From NCBI GenBank assembly GCA_963965975.1, contig OZ014417.1, positions 372,001 through 436,000 on the forward strand: a stretch of 64,000 bases of DNA, given 5' to 3'. This DNA comes from Xestospongia bergquistia. Lineage: Eukaryota > Porifera > Demospongiae > Haplosclerida > Petrosiidae. Shown here piece after piece: positions 48,849 through 61,345 of this stretch. The translations under genes were made by a program, and so were the position numbers. Positions within the stretch are counted from its first letter, which is position 1; every line of letters starts with the position of its first letter. The notes under the pieces are model-generated. The model saw only the letters and a program-made list of their open reading frames with translations, searched no databases and had not been told where the DNA came from.

Positions 48849-49030
48849 CATTTAATGGAACAATATTGCTGTACTAATGCTAATTGTTTTGTGTGACATG
48901 TATAATTACAGCTGCCCATGTAATATCTTTTCTTGTATATATCTTATTCTGCTAATATTTTTTTCTTTATCTCAAAATAAATTTTTCTCAACGAGATGTT
49001 ATTAATAAATCTTTCAGTCATAACATGTTA

Positions 49031-49646
49031 TTATTTAATAATGTTCAGTCGTCTTTTTACAGTACTACGTAATAGTTTAGGAGATATATTGTTCAATGTG
49101 GGTGGAGTCAGACTACCACTCTTTCTAAGACGCTTTAAAATAGCTGCCTTCCTTTTAGAACTAGAAGTTTGTCGTTTAGCATCAGATGATTTCTGAACAG
49201 GTGTTACTAATGACTCAATTACAGGAGCATCCTCAATAATTTTGTCCTTATTAGTACTTATTTGAGGATATGTTATTTGTATTTGTATATCATCTGTATT
49301 ATGGTTGACATAGAAACCATTTCTTTGCTCGTGTGATGTCATTGACTGTTTACACAAGGAAGACACATCCTCCAGTGACTCTTTTAATAAATCTGCATTG
49401 TCAACGTGTTCTAAGGAGGAGTATTTATTATATTTGGGTCTTAGTAGTGAGCTAAATTATACTATTTACCTTTATTAGAGGTTGCTATGGCAACAACAGG
49501 TAGTGCAGTAGTAGTAGTAGTGATGAGGGACTGGTCCCATGTAGAGACAGACTATATGGCATTTGTAACGTGTGTAATTGTTTCTATAAATATATCAGCT
49601 GTACCTTGTCTATATTAGTATCACTCTTACTACAAAAGATACAGTC
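49031..49646 (-). CDS. 3' exons of an unidentified gene with basic C-terminus
   Basis: Three exons (49646-49605, 49551-49470, 49410-49031) read in phase (504 nt): DCIFCSKSDTNIDK, then SVSTWDQSLITT and VVAIATSNK, then EHVDNADLLKESLEDVSSLCKQ and a basic end KRKAAILKRLRKSGSLTPPT ... TVKRRLNIIK, stop at 49031. The basic end suggests a nuclear protein. The 5' part is not found: it may lie in 49.7-50.9 kb, or these may be alternative 3' exons of the gene ending at 50921. No family recognised. Confidence 0.45.
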
Positions 49647-50920
49647 CTACATTGAGGAAATGGGATTAATAAAACAATGGAGTATATTTGATTACAGAGC
49701 ATATCAATATAACTACTTTAAAAAGCATACATTTAATAGTGGATATGTAATGTAGCAAAAATTCCCTAAAGTGGTACCACTCGAGATATTGATCTATTTT
49801 ATATGACAATACTTCTAAAAAAAGGAACATCTTGTATTATATTGCTATAACATATTATATAACATATTGCTTTCCATTGTGCAAGTTTATTTAGACAATT
49901 TTAGTAAATAACATAATCATAAAACCTTTTAAAAAAATTAAATGTGTTTTTTAACTTACTAAACAATAACAAAAGAACATATGACCAATGAACTCATGAC
50001 CAGACACCTACTCAATTAATACAAAAAAAGCACGTCTAGTGATAAATATCTTGTTAGTATGATATCGTGACATATCTTGTAATAGCCTCAAAGACTACTT
50101 TCAAAAGAATTTAAAAATTTATACTTAATACTGTGTCTTAATTTCAAAGTTTTGTTAACAATAATTCATGCAACTAACGACATCATAGATTTCAAGCAAT
50201 CTGATTGGTTATCAAGTGGTTTAAGGAATTGTAATTAAGTAGAAATCTTGGCATGAACTAGTGATATTAAAATAGGAATTATTAATATATGTCATGAATA
50301 TATATATATATGTATATAATCATGACATACATGTCTTCTTTTGAATGGAGTGATTGTATTATTGAAGGAAGACATTCCAAGTAAGGAAAAAGACTCCATT
50401 ATTATTACCATATTTATATTCATTATGATATTATTGTTTGTTCATGGAATAGTCTGATATGATTAGGTAGTTAGTTTTATGCTGACATATGCATACAAAT
50501 ATATTATAAACCACATTGAAATCACACATTACTGACGTCAATGATAGCTAGTATTTATAAAACAGAATACAATTAATAACAACCAAACAACTCAATTAAA
50601 TGAAATTTATATCAACCAGGTCTAAACAGCTGGTACATGTTAACACATTTTGCTGAATAAGCATATTCATACAGTTATCATCTTTAACACTTTTTTCTGA
50701 TAAGACTGCTGTCTCACAGTGAATTTGCTATATTTAATAGTAAAATATTGCTCTTATAACAATAGCATACCTTATACACACTCCAGTACATGTGATGATG
50801 TTAGTAAGTGATACTATAAGACAATACTTCTATATAATGTATAATTATGTATTTCTATTTAGTTTAGCACATGAGAAAACAAAAACCAGCTGGAACTGGA
50901 AGTCAGTAACTTATAATATA
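49647..50920. other. AT-rich stretch without a recognised gene
   Basis: About 1.27 kb, very AT-rich. It holds an inverted repeat (ATGTCATGA near 50288 and TCATGACAT near 50325 around a TA-rich core) and a full CRE palindrome TGACGTCA at about 50533 with a TATTTATAAAA box 20-odd bases later. No open frame of note. Confidence 0.6.
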
Positions 50921-53483
50921 GTTAAGTGTAATGAATGACCTCAATATCTTCTTCTATACTTTTGTCACCTTCATTATCAATAAAGAATGAAGACTGTGTA
51001 ATGTTACATAATGTGATGTCATCATTTTCTTTTCCTCTTTTATCTATATCCATATTTAGTGATGCAGCTTCTGACTCGTGATGACCAGTAACTAACTATA
51101 AGAGAGAAAAATGGAATTTTAAGCTAAACAGGAAAATAATGGAATTTTAAGAATTATATTAATAGCTGCTGCTACTCTATGTAGAGACTTACATCAAGTA
51201 ATAGATCAACTTGTGTTTGATTTAAATCTGTTGTCAAGTAACAATGAAGTTGATCACATGACCACTCCCTCTTCAGTCCCAATTGGACGCACACTCTACA
51301 TGCGTATGAGAAAAATAATCATGTGATTTAGACTAAGTAATCCCTTCCCTTCCCGTTAACTAGTAAACATCAAATAATATATAAAGACAAAACTAAAACA
51401 TTATTATTTTCATAATATTCTAACATATCAATGCTGGTATTTCCTTCCTTTTACCTAAACAAACACTGTTTGGTAAACTCATATACACAAAAAATTCAAA
51501 TATGGGAATATCATATTTTATTGGATATATTTATATCCTGAATGATACACTTCATCTACCATCTATGTCAACATGTCTACCATATTAGAAAACATTGATT
51601 ACATTATAATATTAGGAATATATTATAATACATTATATTAGTAGGAGTGTATCATAGTACATCATAATATAGAAATGTCACATTATATTATACATATATT
51701 GTAATACATAGATATGTAACATTGTATATATAGCGTGTGTAATGATATGTGAGTGAAAATGTCTTTGAAAACATTACCAATAATTCCCCATATTAACCCC
51801 TTTATTGTACACTATATTATAATGTTTATACATACTTAGGATTAGTTTCCCAAATCCATTCATTTAATGTAGCTGGTATAGGAATGTTGTGTATACTTTC
51901 CAACTGAAAAGACAAAAACAGGATGAATAAGGTTGTGTGTGTGTGTGTGTGTGTTAACGCCCACCTTTCTTATGAGGTTCAAGTCCTTTACATCACATGA
52001 TGCAAAATGATGGCCTTGATGTTTACAACACAATATACTATATTTAGAAATTAAATTAGTAATATTTGTTTCTAAATATAGATTTCTTTTTATAGTCTAA
52101 ACACTAAATAGTTTCAGTTCTTAACCCACATGTCATATTTCCATATTTGGTAATTACCTTAAATAGAATGGAGGGTCAACTATTATAGACTGAATATGTA
52201 CAGAACAAAGTATTGAACTAAAATAATAAAATAATAAAGACATAAAATAACTAACAACTTACCAAATAAGTGATAGAACAAAAGATGCATTGGCCATTTT
52301 GATTGCCATGGTAACCTGCAATATGGCATCTAGAGCTATTTTCGCATTATTGCCTAATAAAAAAGGCACATGACTTGTAATGATGTCATTGTTAAAGGAG
52401 AATTACCTGAAAATACATGCAGGACATCAGATAAATTGACACATGTCACATGGTCTCTATAGTGTCACCATAACAACAGTTACTATAGTGATATAATGCT
52501 AACCTTGTCAACAGACATAACTCAATGTAGAAAGATAACAAAGCAGCAAAATGGTTGTCATAGCAATGTTGTTCCTGTGCACTAGAAATTTGAGACTGGT
52601 AGGTGTAATGAGAAGAAAGAAGAACAGAAAATAAAACATTAACAAGTTCTTTATGACATGTATCATCTTTCTCGGTTACAATATGAGTCAAGATATCAAT
52701 GTAAAATTCCAAACACAACAAGAGGGTGCGGTCAGCAGCAACAGCTCGTGAGCAAAACTCTATAGCTGTTGTGATTTCCTTAAAAGATGATGTCATCTAT
52801 TAAATGAGAGACTCATACTCAAATCTAACTAAGATTCAAGTCCATGCTATAATTACATGACACCAATGTCTAACATGCTTACCAAAGACTGAGACCAGTG
52901 CTTCAATATAAGACCGAGCCCTATACCACTCCATCTAGCACTAAATGCTAGCTTCTGATCTGTAAAACCACACCTACTTCCATCACATACAAAACATCAC
53001 TTACACATTGTAATGTCTTTATAATCTGATGACTCTATGTTAAGTAATACTTGCTGAATATCGGCAATAGATGTTGTTGAACACACCCACTCGTTACTTG
53101 TAATTGTTGATGATGAAATGATATTTTCGCTACTGTCTACCGAACTTGATTTTAAAACTGGTTTACTGACAAGCTCCTGCAAATGACTACATATACATGT
53201 TAATTTTAGTCTCCACCCACTGACACACCCTTTAAGTTCTTCATAATGTGTTTCAAAGTTTGTCTGTAAGTCTTGTTTCAGTAGACAGTCTGGTAGAGTT
53301 GTTAAACTATCTTCAAATAAATCTTTTAAAGAAGCTTCATTATCTAATGAATTACTGTATGATTCTAATAAGAACATATAATATTATTAGTTATAGTATA
53401 TCTGACTTACCTGCTAATTGTGAGGCTAATAAAGAAAGAAACTGATCGATTTCTTTCTTCAATTGGTTTCTTTTCTTTGGCAT
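50921..53483 (-). CDS. Unidentified helical protein, divergent from TRMT2A
   Basis: About nine exons from MPKKRNQLKKEIDQFLSLLASQLA (53483-53411) through 53364-53005, the exon with AFSARWSGIGLGLILKHWSQSL, then MTSSFKEITTAIEFCSRAVAADRTLLLCLE, further exons (NNAKIALDAILQVTMAIKMAN; ILCCKHQGHHFASCDVKDLNLIRK; LNEWIWETNPK) to a stop at 50921 after DKSIEEDIEVIHYT. The mostly helical, Leu-rich composition with no membrane helices suggests an alpha-solenoid-type protein. A CxxxHxxHxxxC-like patch (CCKHQGHHFASC) could bind zinc. I recognise no family. It shares a 109-bp divergent promoter with TRMT2A. Middle exon limits are approximate. Confidence 0.6.
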
Positions 53484-53592
53484 TTCAAGTTGAGCACCAC
53501 GTGCTTGTATCTTAGTATACGGAATTGGTAAAATTTTCAGCATTGCGTTTGTGTATAAATTTCAGAACGTTTCCGTTCACGCCCGATTTCGT
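53484..53592. promoter_or_regulatory. 109-bp divergent promoter with shared element
   Basis: Contains E-box CCACGTG (about 53498), GTATACGGA (about 53515), CATTGCGTTTGTGTA (about 53540) and the shared element TTTCAGAACGTTTCCGTT with CGCCCG after it (53560-53585). The order CCACGTG / GTATACGGA / CATTRCRTTTGTGTA / element is the same as in 607-784. Confidence 0.6.
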
Positions 53593-56500
53593 ATGGCTGC
53601 AGCATCATTGAGAGTTTGCACATTGTTGAGATGCTCCCAGTCTTTGATAGCTACACGTATTTTCATAACAATTCCAACTTTTGTTTCAAATAAAATGGAT
53701 TCAACAGACCCAGTAGAGAGTGCTAATAATGAGCAGACCCCTTCATTAGAGAGTAATCAGACCCCTTCGGTAGATATCAATCAGACCCCTTATACTTTAG
53801 CTCTGCAATCAAAGGTTCCTAAATTAAGTGAAACTTTGATGAAAAATGTATTGGAACAAGACGATTTGAAAATGGAATTGGAGGCGGAGTCAAGGGATGA
53901 AAGGAAGGTGGAGCTTTCAGTGGAATTAGGAGAAGAAAAAGAAGTTGAGTTATTGGATAAAAAAGAGGCGGAGTCTAGAGATGAGCAGGAAAACTTTGCT
54001 TCTGAAAAGTTCAAAATTGAGATTCGTAACATTCCCCCATTTGTTGGATTTCAGGTCCATAAATTATAATATTCATTGTTATAATGATATTCATTGTTAT
54101 TTTATAGCAATTACGTAAACGATTACAAAGTCTGGGACTGAAACCAGTTAAAATCAAACTCCTTCCACGTCAACAATATTGTTTTGTTACATTTAGAAAT
54201 GAAGAAGAAAGACAAGTAACATTATTCATAGTTGTTTGTCTCCTCATCCTCTCCCTCTCTCCCTCTTTCTTTTAGACAGCATTAAGTATTATTACTGGAC
54301 ATGTGTGGAAAAAGAGAACATTAAAAGCTTCAGTGAGCTATTATGACATCATATTACCTCATAAATATGTCATATTACATCATTGTAGTATGCTAAACCT
54401 GCTGCTGATCCAATGACCAGAAAAAGAAAAGGTCAGTAAGTACCAGTAATTGCAGCTGCTTATAATAGTCTCTCTCTTATAGTAAGTAGTTCATCAGATG
54501 ATATTAATACAAAACGAATCTGTCAAGATATTTCAATAACTGATCTTAATGAGAGGTACATTCTCATCGTAATTTTAATAATTGATCATGTGACATTATG
54601 TAGATTAGCAGAGGCAGTCACTCCTCTTTTGCGTACTCCTTATTCTGAACAGTTAGAAACAAAAGTGACTTCTATCAAAACATATTTACGTAAAGTTGTC
54701 CAACAAATTAAAAAGACAAATCCAGTCAGAATTAATGATGTTATTATGATGTAATGAGCTGTATTATAGGGGGAGTGGTTTTATCGTCATATAGAAAGCA
54801 ATGAAGGTTTATTGTGTCCAATAGACACCATTATACCAGCTGTAAGTTAGCTATCCACATAACTACACATGTAAATGTACATATATAGCCTGTTCTTGAA
54901 GAATACCGAAATAAATGTGAATTTACTATTGGATATGGAACTGCTAATGAACCAGGTATATTATCATAAACCACACTCACTTCATTACAAGCCACACCCC
55001 GTAGTAATTGGTTTTAGATTGGGATCATATTGCGATGGTGATCTTACTGTTGTACCACCATATTCATGCATTCAAGTACAAGAAAGAATGAAACAGATTG
55101 TCAAAGTATGCAACGACATCATTATGACATCATACATAGATAATGATGTCACACAGGTCCTGGATAACCACATCAAGCACTCACCATATAGACCATTTGA
55201 CACACATTTATTCAAAGGGTTAGTATGTGTCATTGATGGTAGTATTATTTTCTATTGTGTAGTCATTGGAGACAGGTTGCAATAAGGAGTCATACTACAG
55301 GACAATGTATGATTATAATTGCATTTCATTCACAGCAGCTGTCTCAGGTAAGACCACACCCACTTATATGGTTAATTAAGCTTGTTAATATAGGAGGAAG
55401 TAAGTCAAGAGAAACAGAAAATAATTGAGTTATTTACAACTGGTGATGGAACCAAGTGTTCTCCATTAACAGTATACTGGCAGACATTTAAGACAAGGCA
55501 GATACCACTCTTGTAATGTGACTTTATAACATGACCTTTTCATTTACCATGTAGGAATGAGAAACCAGAATTTGAGCTCCTTGTTGGTGAACCAGTAAGG
55601 AGTAAACCCCTCTAATAATAATAATAATAATTAAAACACTGTAGTACATTTATGAGGAAGTATCTGGTCTTAAATTTCGTGTATCACCAGATGCCTTCTT
55701 TCAAGTTAACACCAAAGCAGCTGAAAAGTTATTTGATGTCATTACAGAGTTATGCAGTTCACCTAATAACCCTCCAATCATTTATGGTAAACACAATTTA
55801 ATATCTAAAGAGGAACTATACTTTACAAAACAAGTGCATTAAATATAGTGTGTTATAATGGTGACATTAGTGCTAATAAAGTGACAGTAATATATTATGT
55901 CTTCCTTACAGACATATGTTGTGGTACTGGCACTATAGGTATTGCTATAGCCAAGGTAAGTGGCTTAGTTAGACCTCCTAATATACAAAGGTGTGTTTTT
56001 GTTGATATAACGTGTCCTCTCTAGAAAGGGTTAGCAACTAAAGTAATAGGTGTGGAATTAAGTCAGCAAGCAGTTAACGATGCTAAAGTTAATGCTGAAT
56101 TAAATGGTTAATTTACTCGCTTGTCTGTCTTGTAATATTTTATAGATTGTTGTTGCTTTAGGAGTGAAGAATACAGAGTTTATAACTGGTAGAGCTGAAG
56201 AGGTACTTCCTACGATAATGTTAGAAAGACAAAATGATCAAGTCTGTATTGGTATTGCTGATCCACCTCGAGGCGGTCTCCGTAAGTATTAAGTGAGTTG
56301 TCATTAATGTTGCTTGCTAACTTCTTTAGATCATAAAGTTATTCAAGCTATCAGGAGAACTAAGAACATGAGTAAGTTCATTTACATTTCCTGTAACCCT
56401 GAAGGGACTCAAAACAACTTTATTGAGTAAGTATTGACACTACAATTATATGACAACTACCTTGTGGTCAACAGTTTATGTCGTCCTCGTTCCAATCGTG

Positions 56501-56691
56501 TGAAAGGTCTTCCATTTCGTCCAGTCCGAGCAATTCCTGTCGATATGTTTCCTCACACACCTCACTGTGAATTGGTTGTATTGTTTGAAAGAATTTATCA
56601 ACATGAAGTGTTAGAACAGACATTGAAAGATGATTTTGAGCCAGAAACAACAACATCATTGTTTAAGGACAAAGTAAATAGTCATTGTTAA
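53593..56691 (+). CDS. TRMT2A: tRNA (uracil-5-)-methyltransferase, TRMT2A/B type
   Basis: About 17 exons; the first is 53593-54054 (154 codons), stop TAA at 56691. N-terminal: [24 protein letters not shown], then acidic repeats, then an RRM ([28 protein letters not shown]) as in human TRMT2A. The methyltransferase follows: [52 protein letters not shown] (SAM loop), [32 protein letters not shown], and the catalytic-Cys block [14 protein letters not shown]. It makes m5U54 in tRNA. The first 34 residues are basic, without acids, like a mitochondrial presequence; a second Met (MDSTDP) at about 53695 would give a cytosolic/nuclear form. Middle exon limits not all verified. Confidence 0.92.
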
Positions 56692-57011
56692 TATTTTTAT
56701 TATCTATATATGAACCCCCTCTATTAAGAAAAGTGACTTCATATCTTATGTTATTGTACTTGTAATAGACAAAAATAATATATAAATGAAATAGACAGTA
56801 TAATATATGGACTAGTTTGTGTTGTCACGGTTACTTTGATGATAGCAACAATGTAGTCATAATTCAGTATGAAATGATAATGATACATTAAGCCATAATA
56901 TATATTAATATATAATGTGGTTTGTTCAGAGTATATTTATGTGGACATAACAATTACAATGAACGAGTACATCAATGCTAACAAATATTTACTTATTGGA
57001 ATTGAGGAATT
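56692..57011. other. Intergenic, convergent 3' ends
   Basis: 320 bp of AT-rich sequence between TRMT2A (+) and the proline-rich gene (-). No gene or repeat seen. Confidence 0.7.
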
Positions 57012-58341
57012 TTAAATTTGAAGTGTTCGATCATCATTTAATATAACAACAGTAGTTCTTTTTGACCTACCAACTGTTTCTCTTTCACATTCGGTACGAC
57101 TGGGTGATGGTGGATCCTTACTTGCGCTGGATTGTTCTAATCTTTTTTGTTTCTCTCTTGCTATGCACGGTGGTAAAGGAGTCTTCTGTGTTACTATTGG
57201 TTGTTGATAATCTGAGGCAGCTGTCAGAGAGAGAGAGAGAGAGAGAGATTGCAAGACAACAACTACAAATCAAATTCCCACTGTGTTTTCCCCAATATTT
57301 ATATAGAGTTGAGTTTTCCTAAACAAGTAAGTTGTTTTTCCCAAAGCTTTTTCTTAAGGGAAAGGGAAAGCTGTTTTGTATACACCAAGCATCAAAAATA
57401 CTGATATATTTATTTACTAGCTCTGCAGTTACTATCATGTTTGATAACATTATAACAACAAACCACATCATAATACATTTATTATTATATATAGTTTTAA
57501 CAAGTGGATATTTTATTTTTACCTGATGGATTTAGTGTGGATGGATTAATACTCATGTATTCAGGAGGGTTTAAATTTAACAAAGATCTAGATCCTGGTA
57601 TGTTACAATTCATGTATTTCTTGTGTGCTAAAAATAAATAAAATAATAGTTAATGAATTATGATACTCTTGCTGGACTTTTACCTTTTTGTAAGTATGTA
57701 CGTGGAGGCAAGGGAGGGGCTAAAGGTTGACTCTGTTGTGGTGGCAGTGGTGGCACCAACCAGTGATATGGCTCACAATAATTAGGACCTGAAGATTTTG
57801 TTGATGACATGGTCCCTGTATCACCATATCCAATAGTGTTTAATTGTAGTTTTGAATTTGAGGATTGCCGAGGGGCTCTCATAGATGCACACCAAATTGA
57901 ATCTGACCTTGGGGAGTAACAGGGGTGGGGGATTGGAGGGGATAGAGAGGTACCAAGGGTAACGGGAGTGTGATAGCTTGTTTGATGTCTTTTTGGACTG
58001 GATTGAGATGTTGGAAAAGTGTGACTAGGAGATCCTTTACCCCTATTTGGTGATGTCTTTTTATTAGCTGAAGGTAAACTCGCACTTCTACTGCTGCTAA
58101 TCTGGAATTGCTGATCTACAGTAAATGCATCAATGACATCTTTGTCCGATTTAGAGCGACGCATCTGCCGTGGAATTTCCTGCTCTACTCTGGAGCTATT
58201 ACGAGAACTCAAATGGAAAATTCTCTTCAAAGAAGACGCAAAAGATTTCTGCCTCTCCGGCACTGACATAGCACTGTTTCCAAAACTGTACTGTTTGCCC
58301 TGCGTTTGTTTTTTGTTCGCGGCACATTCTTTTCTGCGCAT
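57012..58341 (-). CDS. Proline-rich scaffold with tyrosine motifs, 1
   Basis: Three exons (58341-57684, 57627-57523, 57220-57012) close as 323 aa. Starts MRRKECAANKKQTQGKQ, followed by a basic Ser-rich stretch (SFASSLKRIFHLSSRNSSR), a Pro/Ser-rich linker, NYCEPYHWLVPPLPPQQ, PLAPPLPPRTYLQKG (SH3 ligand), PPEYMSINPS and ASDYQQPIV. No folded domain. Upstream of its ATG is TGCGCATGC, an NRF1-like site, which overlaps the start codon. A (GA)n run of 14-18 bp just precedes exon 3. It looks like a docking protein for SH2/SH3 partners, by motifs only. The first frame Met at 58377 is possible but starts in weaker context. Confidence 0.62.
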
Positions 58342-58726
58342 GCTCAGTAGAAAACGTGAACATGAATAAATTATCATGATTACAATGTTCCATTACACAA
58401 ATTTAATGTTGATACAATATGTTTTGACTATTGCATTAATTGATTTGTTCGTTCTTGAACTTTTATTGTTCTTTAACTGTATTATTCACTGCAGTAGCTC
58501 TCCATCATTGTCATGATTTAGCTAAATAATGGTGTAACAAAAAAAAATTGGGATAAAACTCATTAGTATCTATACAAAAGCAAATACTACATTAGAATAA
58601 CAGGTAAATTCAGCAACTTGTAATGGCTACAGACTATTGGATGTCACCATTGTCTAATAGCTACAGCACAGTATGTTATATTTTTAATATGAACTATGTA
58701 TACAATATAATGTTAATGTACTAATT
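58342..58726. other. Intergenic, AT-rich
   Basis: 385 bp between the two proline-rich genes, both on the minus strand. AT-rich; nothing recognised beyond probable promoter of the left gene and 3' UTR of the right. Confidence 0.6.
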
Positions 58727-59877
58727 TTAAACTCTCTGAAGTAATGTCCTCGTTTTGTCATCAAAGTTTATTGAAGAGGATAATTCATCTCCATTGTCAT
58801 CATCATCATCGTCAGACGTAGACAACCGAAGTTTTGGTTTTACTAAGAACAAACAAAAATAACAAGTTCTTTTTATATTATTTCATTCATTTCAGTGATG
58901 TAGCAAAAATACTTACAAAATGGAGCCATTTCAATGTATTCATCCTCTTGTTCTCCATATATGTGAGTTGAAGTAACTTCAGGAATACAATAACCTCCAG
59001 ACATGTCCACATATTCTGGGTCGTCTTCTTGTTCACTATCATCATCAGTGTCATTGTCATTTTTGAGAGGTAATACGGTTTCATATATTGGTTGTCTTAT
59101 GCATGATGCGGGAGGTGTCATCTGATCAGGTAGTTGGCGCCCTTCATATTGTTTTGAAAATCCTTTTTTTGTATATCGATTTGGACTTGGTTTCTGGACG
59201 AGTTGCTTTAACATATCAACTGGACCTTCTGTTACATATTTTGTCTTAATTATAGTACTACTAGTACAATTTGGTATTTTACCAACTGGTTGATTGTGTG
59301 TCAAAGTCACACATTTCGTATTAATTTTAGGAGGAGGAGGTCGATTTGGTCGATAAGAAGATGTTAAAGGTGGAGGTCTAGTCGGAGGTCCAGGTCGACC
59401 TGGCAGAGGCCGAGAAAAAACTGATAGAGTTAATAGTTTTTTTGGATGTTGGTTTGATGATTTTGTCTCAGCATGAGTTATCATCTTATTTGATTCTACA
59501 TGACTTGTGCCTGTTGCCTTGGTTTCATCTACTGCTTTAGCATTGAGAGGTGATTTTTTCCTACGTAACCTGGGTGGAGCAATTGGAACATCAGATTCTG
59601 CCTGACTTATATCTGACACTTTGGTTTTTGTTTGACTGATTTCTGACTGACTCAATATTTTTCTCATTGGTGGAGCACTTATTGGTACAGTCAATCCTTT
59701 TGAAGCTGGTGTAAATTGGACTCCTTTATTTGGTATTGGGGTCATTGATTGTTGAAGTGTCTTCTTTGAAGCTTTTTTGAAAAGTAAACGATTCAATGAG
59801 TTAGTATTTGATTGACTTGGAGTTGACTGATTGTAGGGACATGGACGAGATGGTGGATGATGAACACTGCCGCTCAT
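58727..59877 (-). CDS. Proline-rich scaffold with two YxxM motifs, 2
   Basis: Two exons (59877-58917, 58842-58727) close as 358 aa. Starts MSGSVHHPPSRPCPYNQS; an in-frame ATG at 59916 (MKTRRSHVIVIL) could extend it. Seen: VPIAPPRLRRKK, RPLPGRPGPPTRPPPL and YRPNRPPPPK (SH3 ligands), PIYETVLP, then an acidic region with DDPEYVDMSGGY and QEDEYIEMAP. YVDM and YIEM both fit YxxM, the binding site of PI3K p85 SH2 domains, in acidic kinase-type context. Ends with an Asp-rich run and TRTLLQRV. No enzyme domain. A PI3K-recruiting docking protein (in the manner of IRS/GAB/TRIM) is inferred. Confidence 0.68.
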
Positions 59878-60559
59878 TTTTAGAATCACAATGACGTGAC
59901 TACGTCTTGTTTTCAAACTCTTTCTAGACTACTTTATAACTGTTTGCAGTAGTTAGACAATGTTTGTCTAATAGCATGTGCCACTTAAGACACCCACTAT
60001 TAAACTAACAGAAGAAATGATACAACTAATTATAAAATTGGTAGTGTTAATAAACGTGTTTATAATGCATATGGACCCTGGTAATACCTTCTTGTTTGGC
60101 TTAAGAACCAAAAATTATAATTATAACTATAATTATAGTATATAATATACTTTAAGGTATTAATAAAATGTATCTACTATACCTGAACTTTGTCATATAA
60201 TTCTATCATAATAAATCATTACCTCTCATTCCAATCTTTGTTCACACTCAGTACTGTATTATAAATATGTACTGCTGATAATATATTGTCAAATACTTGT
60301 ATATAATGTAATTGTTTGGTTAAAATGAGTACATGGATTATCATGGCTTAGAAGAAGAATGATAAATTAATAGAATTAGTACTGTTCTAGTTTGCTTAAA
60401 TTTTGGAGTAGTTTCATTTAAAACACAAATTTTAATTTGTGTTTAATTTACCAATGATGTTCATAACTATAGTTAATGAGATTCATGATCGGTACAATCG
60501 CGCCCCACAAGAGCATGAAGACAAAATCGTAAGTACATATAAAAGGAAACCAAATCAGT

Positions 60560-60935
60560 CATAAGTGCCAGTGTGTTGTGGGCCAGCGTTCTGCAATGCA
60601 TCAGACCTCTGAGATGGTTACCAGCATACTCTACGGAGTATCCGAAAGGCCGACTAGGATAGGGCTGGTAGTCTCCCTTTAAACGAGATGAGGCTGGTGT
60701 ATTTGTGGTTCCCGGTTCCTGAATGCGACATTCCCTAAGAGCTGGAATCCCGTACGGCTGGTTTTAAGTTAGGGCGACGCTCCAGCCAGGATTACCTCGC
60801 GAAGACGAGGGTTACCAAGCCAGGTGGCGGTCCCAGCTAGCAATAGCAGGGAATCCTGGAGCCTAAGTGGAAGCCTGAGTGGGTGAGCGAGTAGGAATCG
60901 TTTGGGCAACACACAAGGGTTTTTTTTTTCATTTA
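60560..60935 (+). mobile_element. GC-rich dispersed repeat ending in a T run (SINE/LINE-like)
   Basis: A block of about 370 bp, near 50% GC in a 30% GC surround, without a long frame. It ends GTGGGTGAGCGAGTAGGAAT, CGTTTGGGCAACACACAAGG and then a run of T. The last 45 or so bases recur at about 61298-61345 (GTGGGTGAGCGAGGAGGGAT ... ACACACAAAG), also followed by T-rich DNA, as a short piece. A full copy and a 5'-truncated copy sharing one 3' end is the mark of a retroposed element. Class not identified; no clear A/B box or tRNA head seen. Confidence 0.5.
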
Positions 60936-61297
60936 TAATATTATATTTTAGTTTTTAACAGAAGGAATTTCCAAGCTGTTGCCACAAATCTATAGCAACA
61001 AGTATTAAAAAATAACTGAGTAAGTCAGTGAGTAACCAAGAAATATATATAGTTAGTTAGTTACCTGTGTCCTTGATCAATCAGATTACTTCATTTAAAT
61101 GTATATATTCTAAAGATGGGTATTGATTGATACAAACTACCTAATATTGAGTTTCTATCTGAACATTTTCTTAATTTCTATATTCATTGATAGAGTAAAT
61201 CTCATGACATGGAAGAACACCTATAAATTTGTTTATAAATTATAAACCTATTTGAGAGTACTATTGGAAATGAATACTTTTTGTTAGTAGAACTGGT

Positions 61298-61345
61298 ATA
61301 GAAGCCCCAGTGGGTGAGCGAGGAGGGATCGTTTGGGTAACACAC
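61298..61345 (+). mobile_element. 5'-truncated copy of the GC-rich repeat
   Basis: Matches the last 45 or so bases of 60560-60935 with a few changes, then runs into unrelated AT-rich sequence. Confidence 0.5.

Noticed and set aside
58199..58393. Alternative frames over the start of scaffold 1
   Set aside because: They overlap the real exon in other frames, with no acceptor to continue them.
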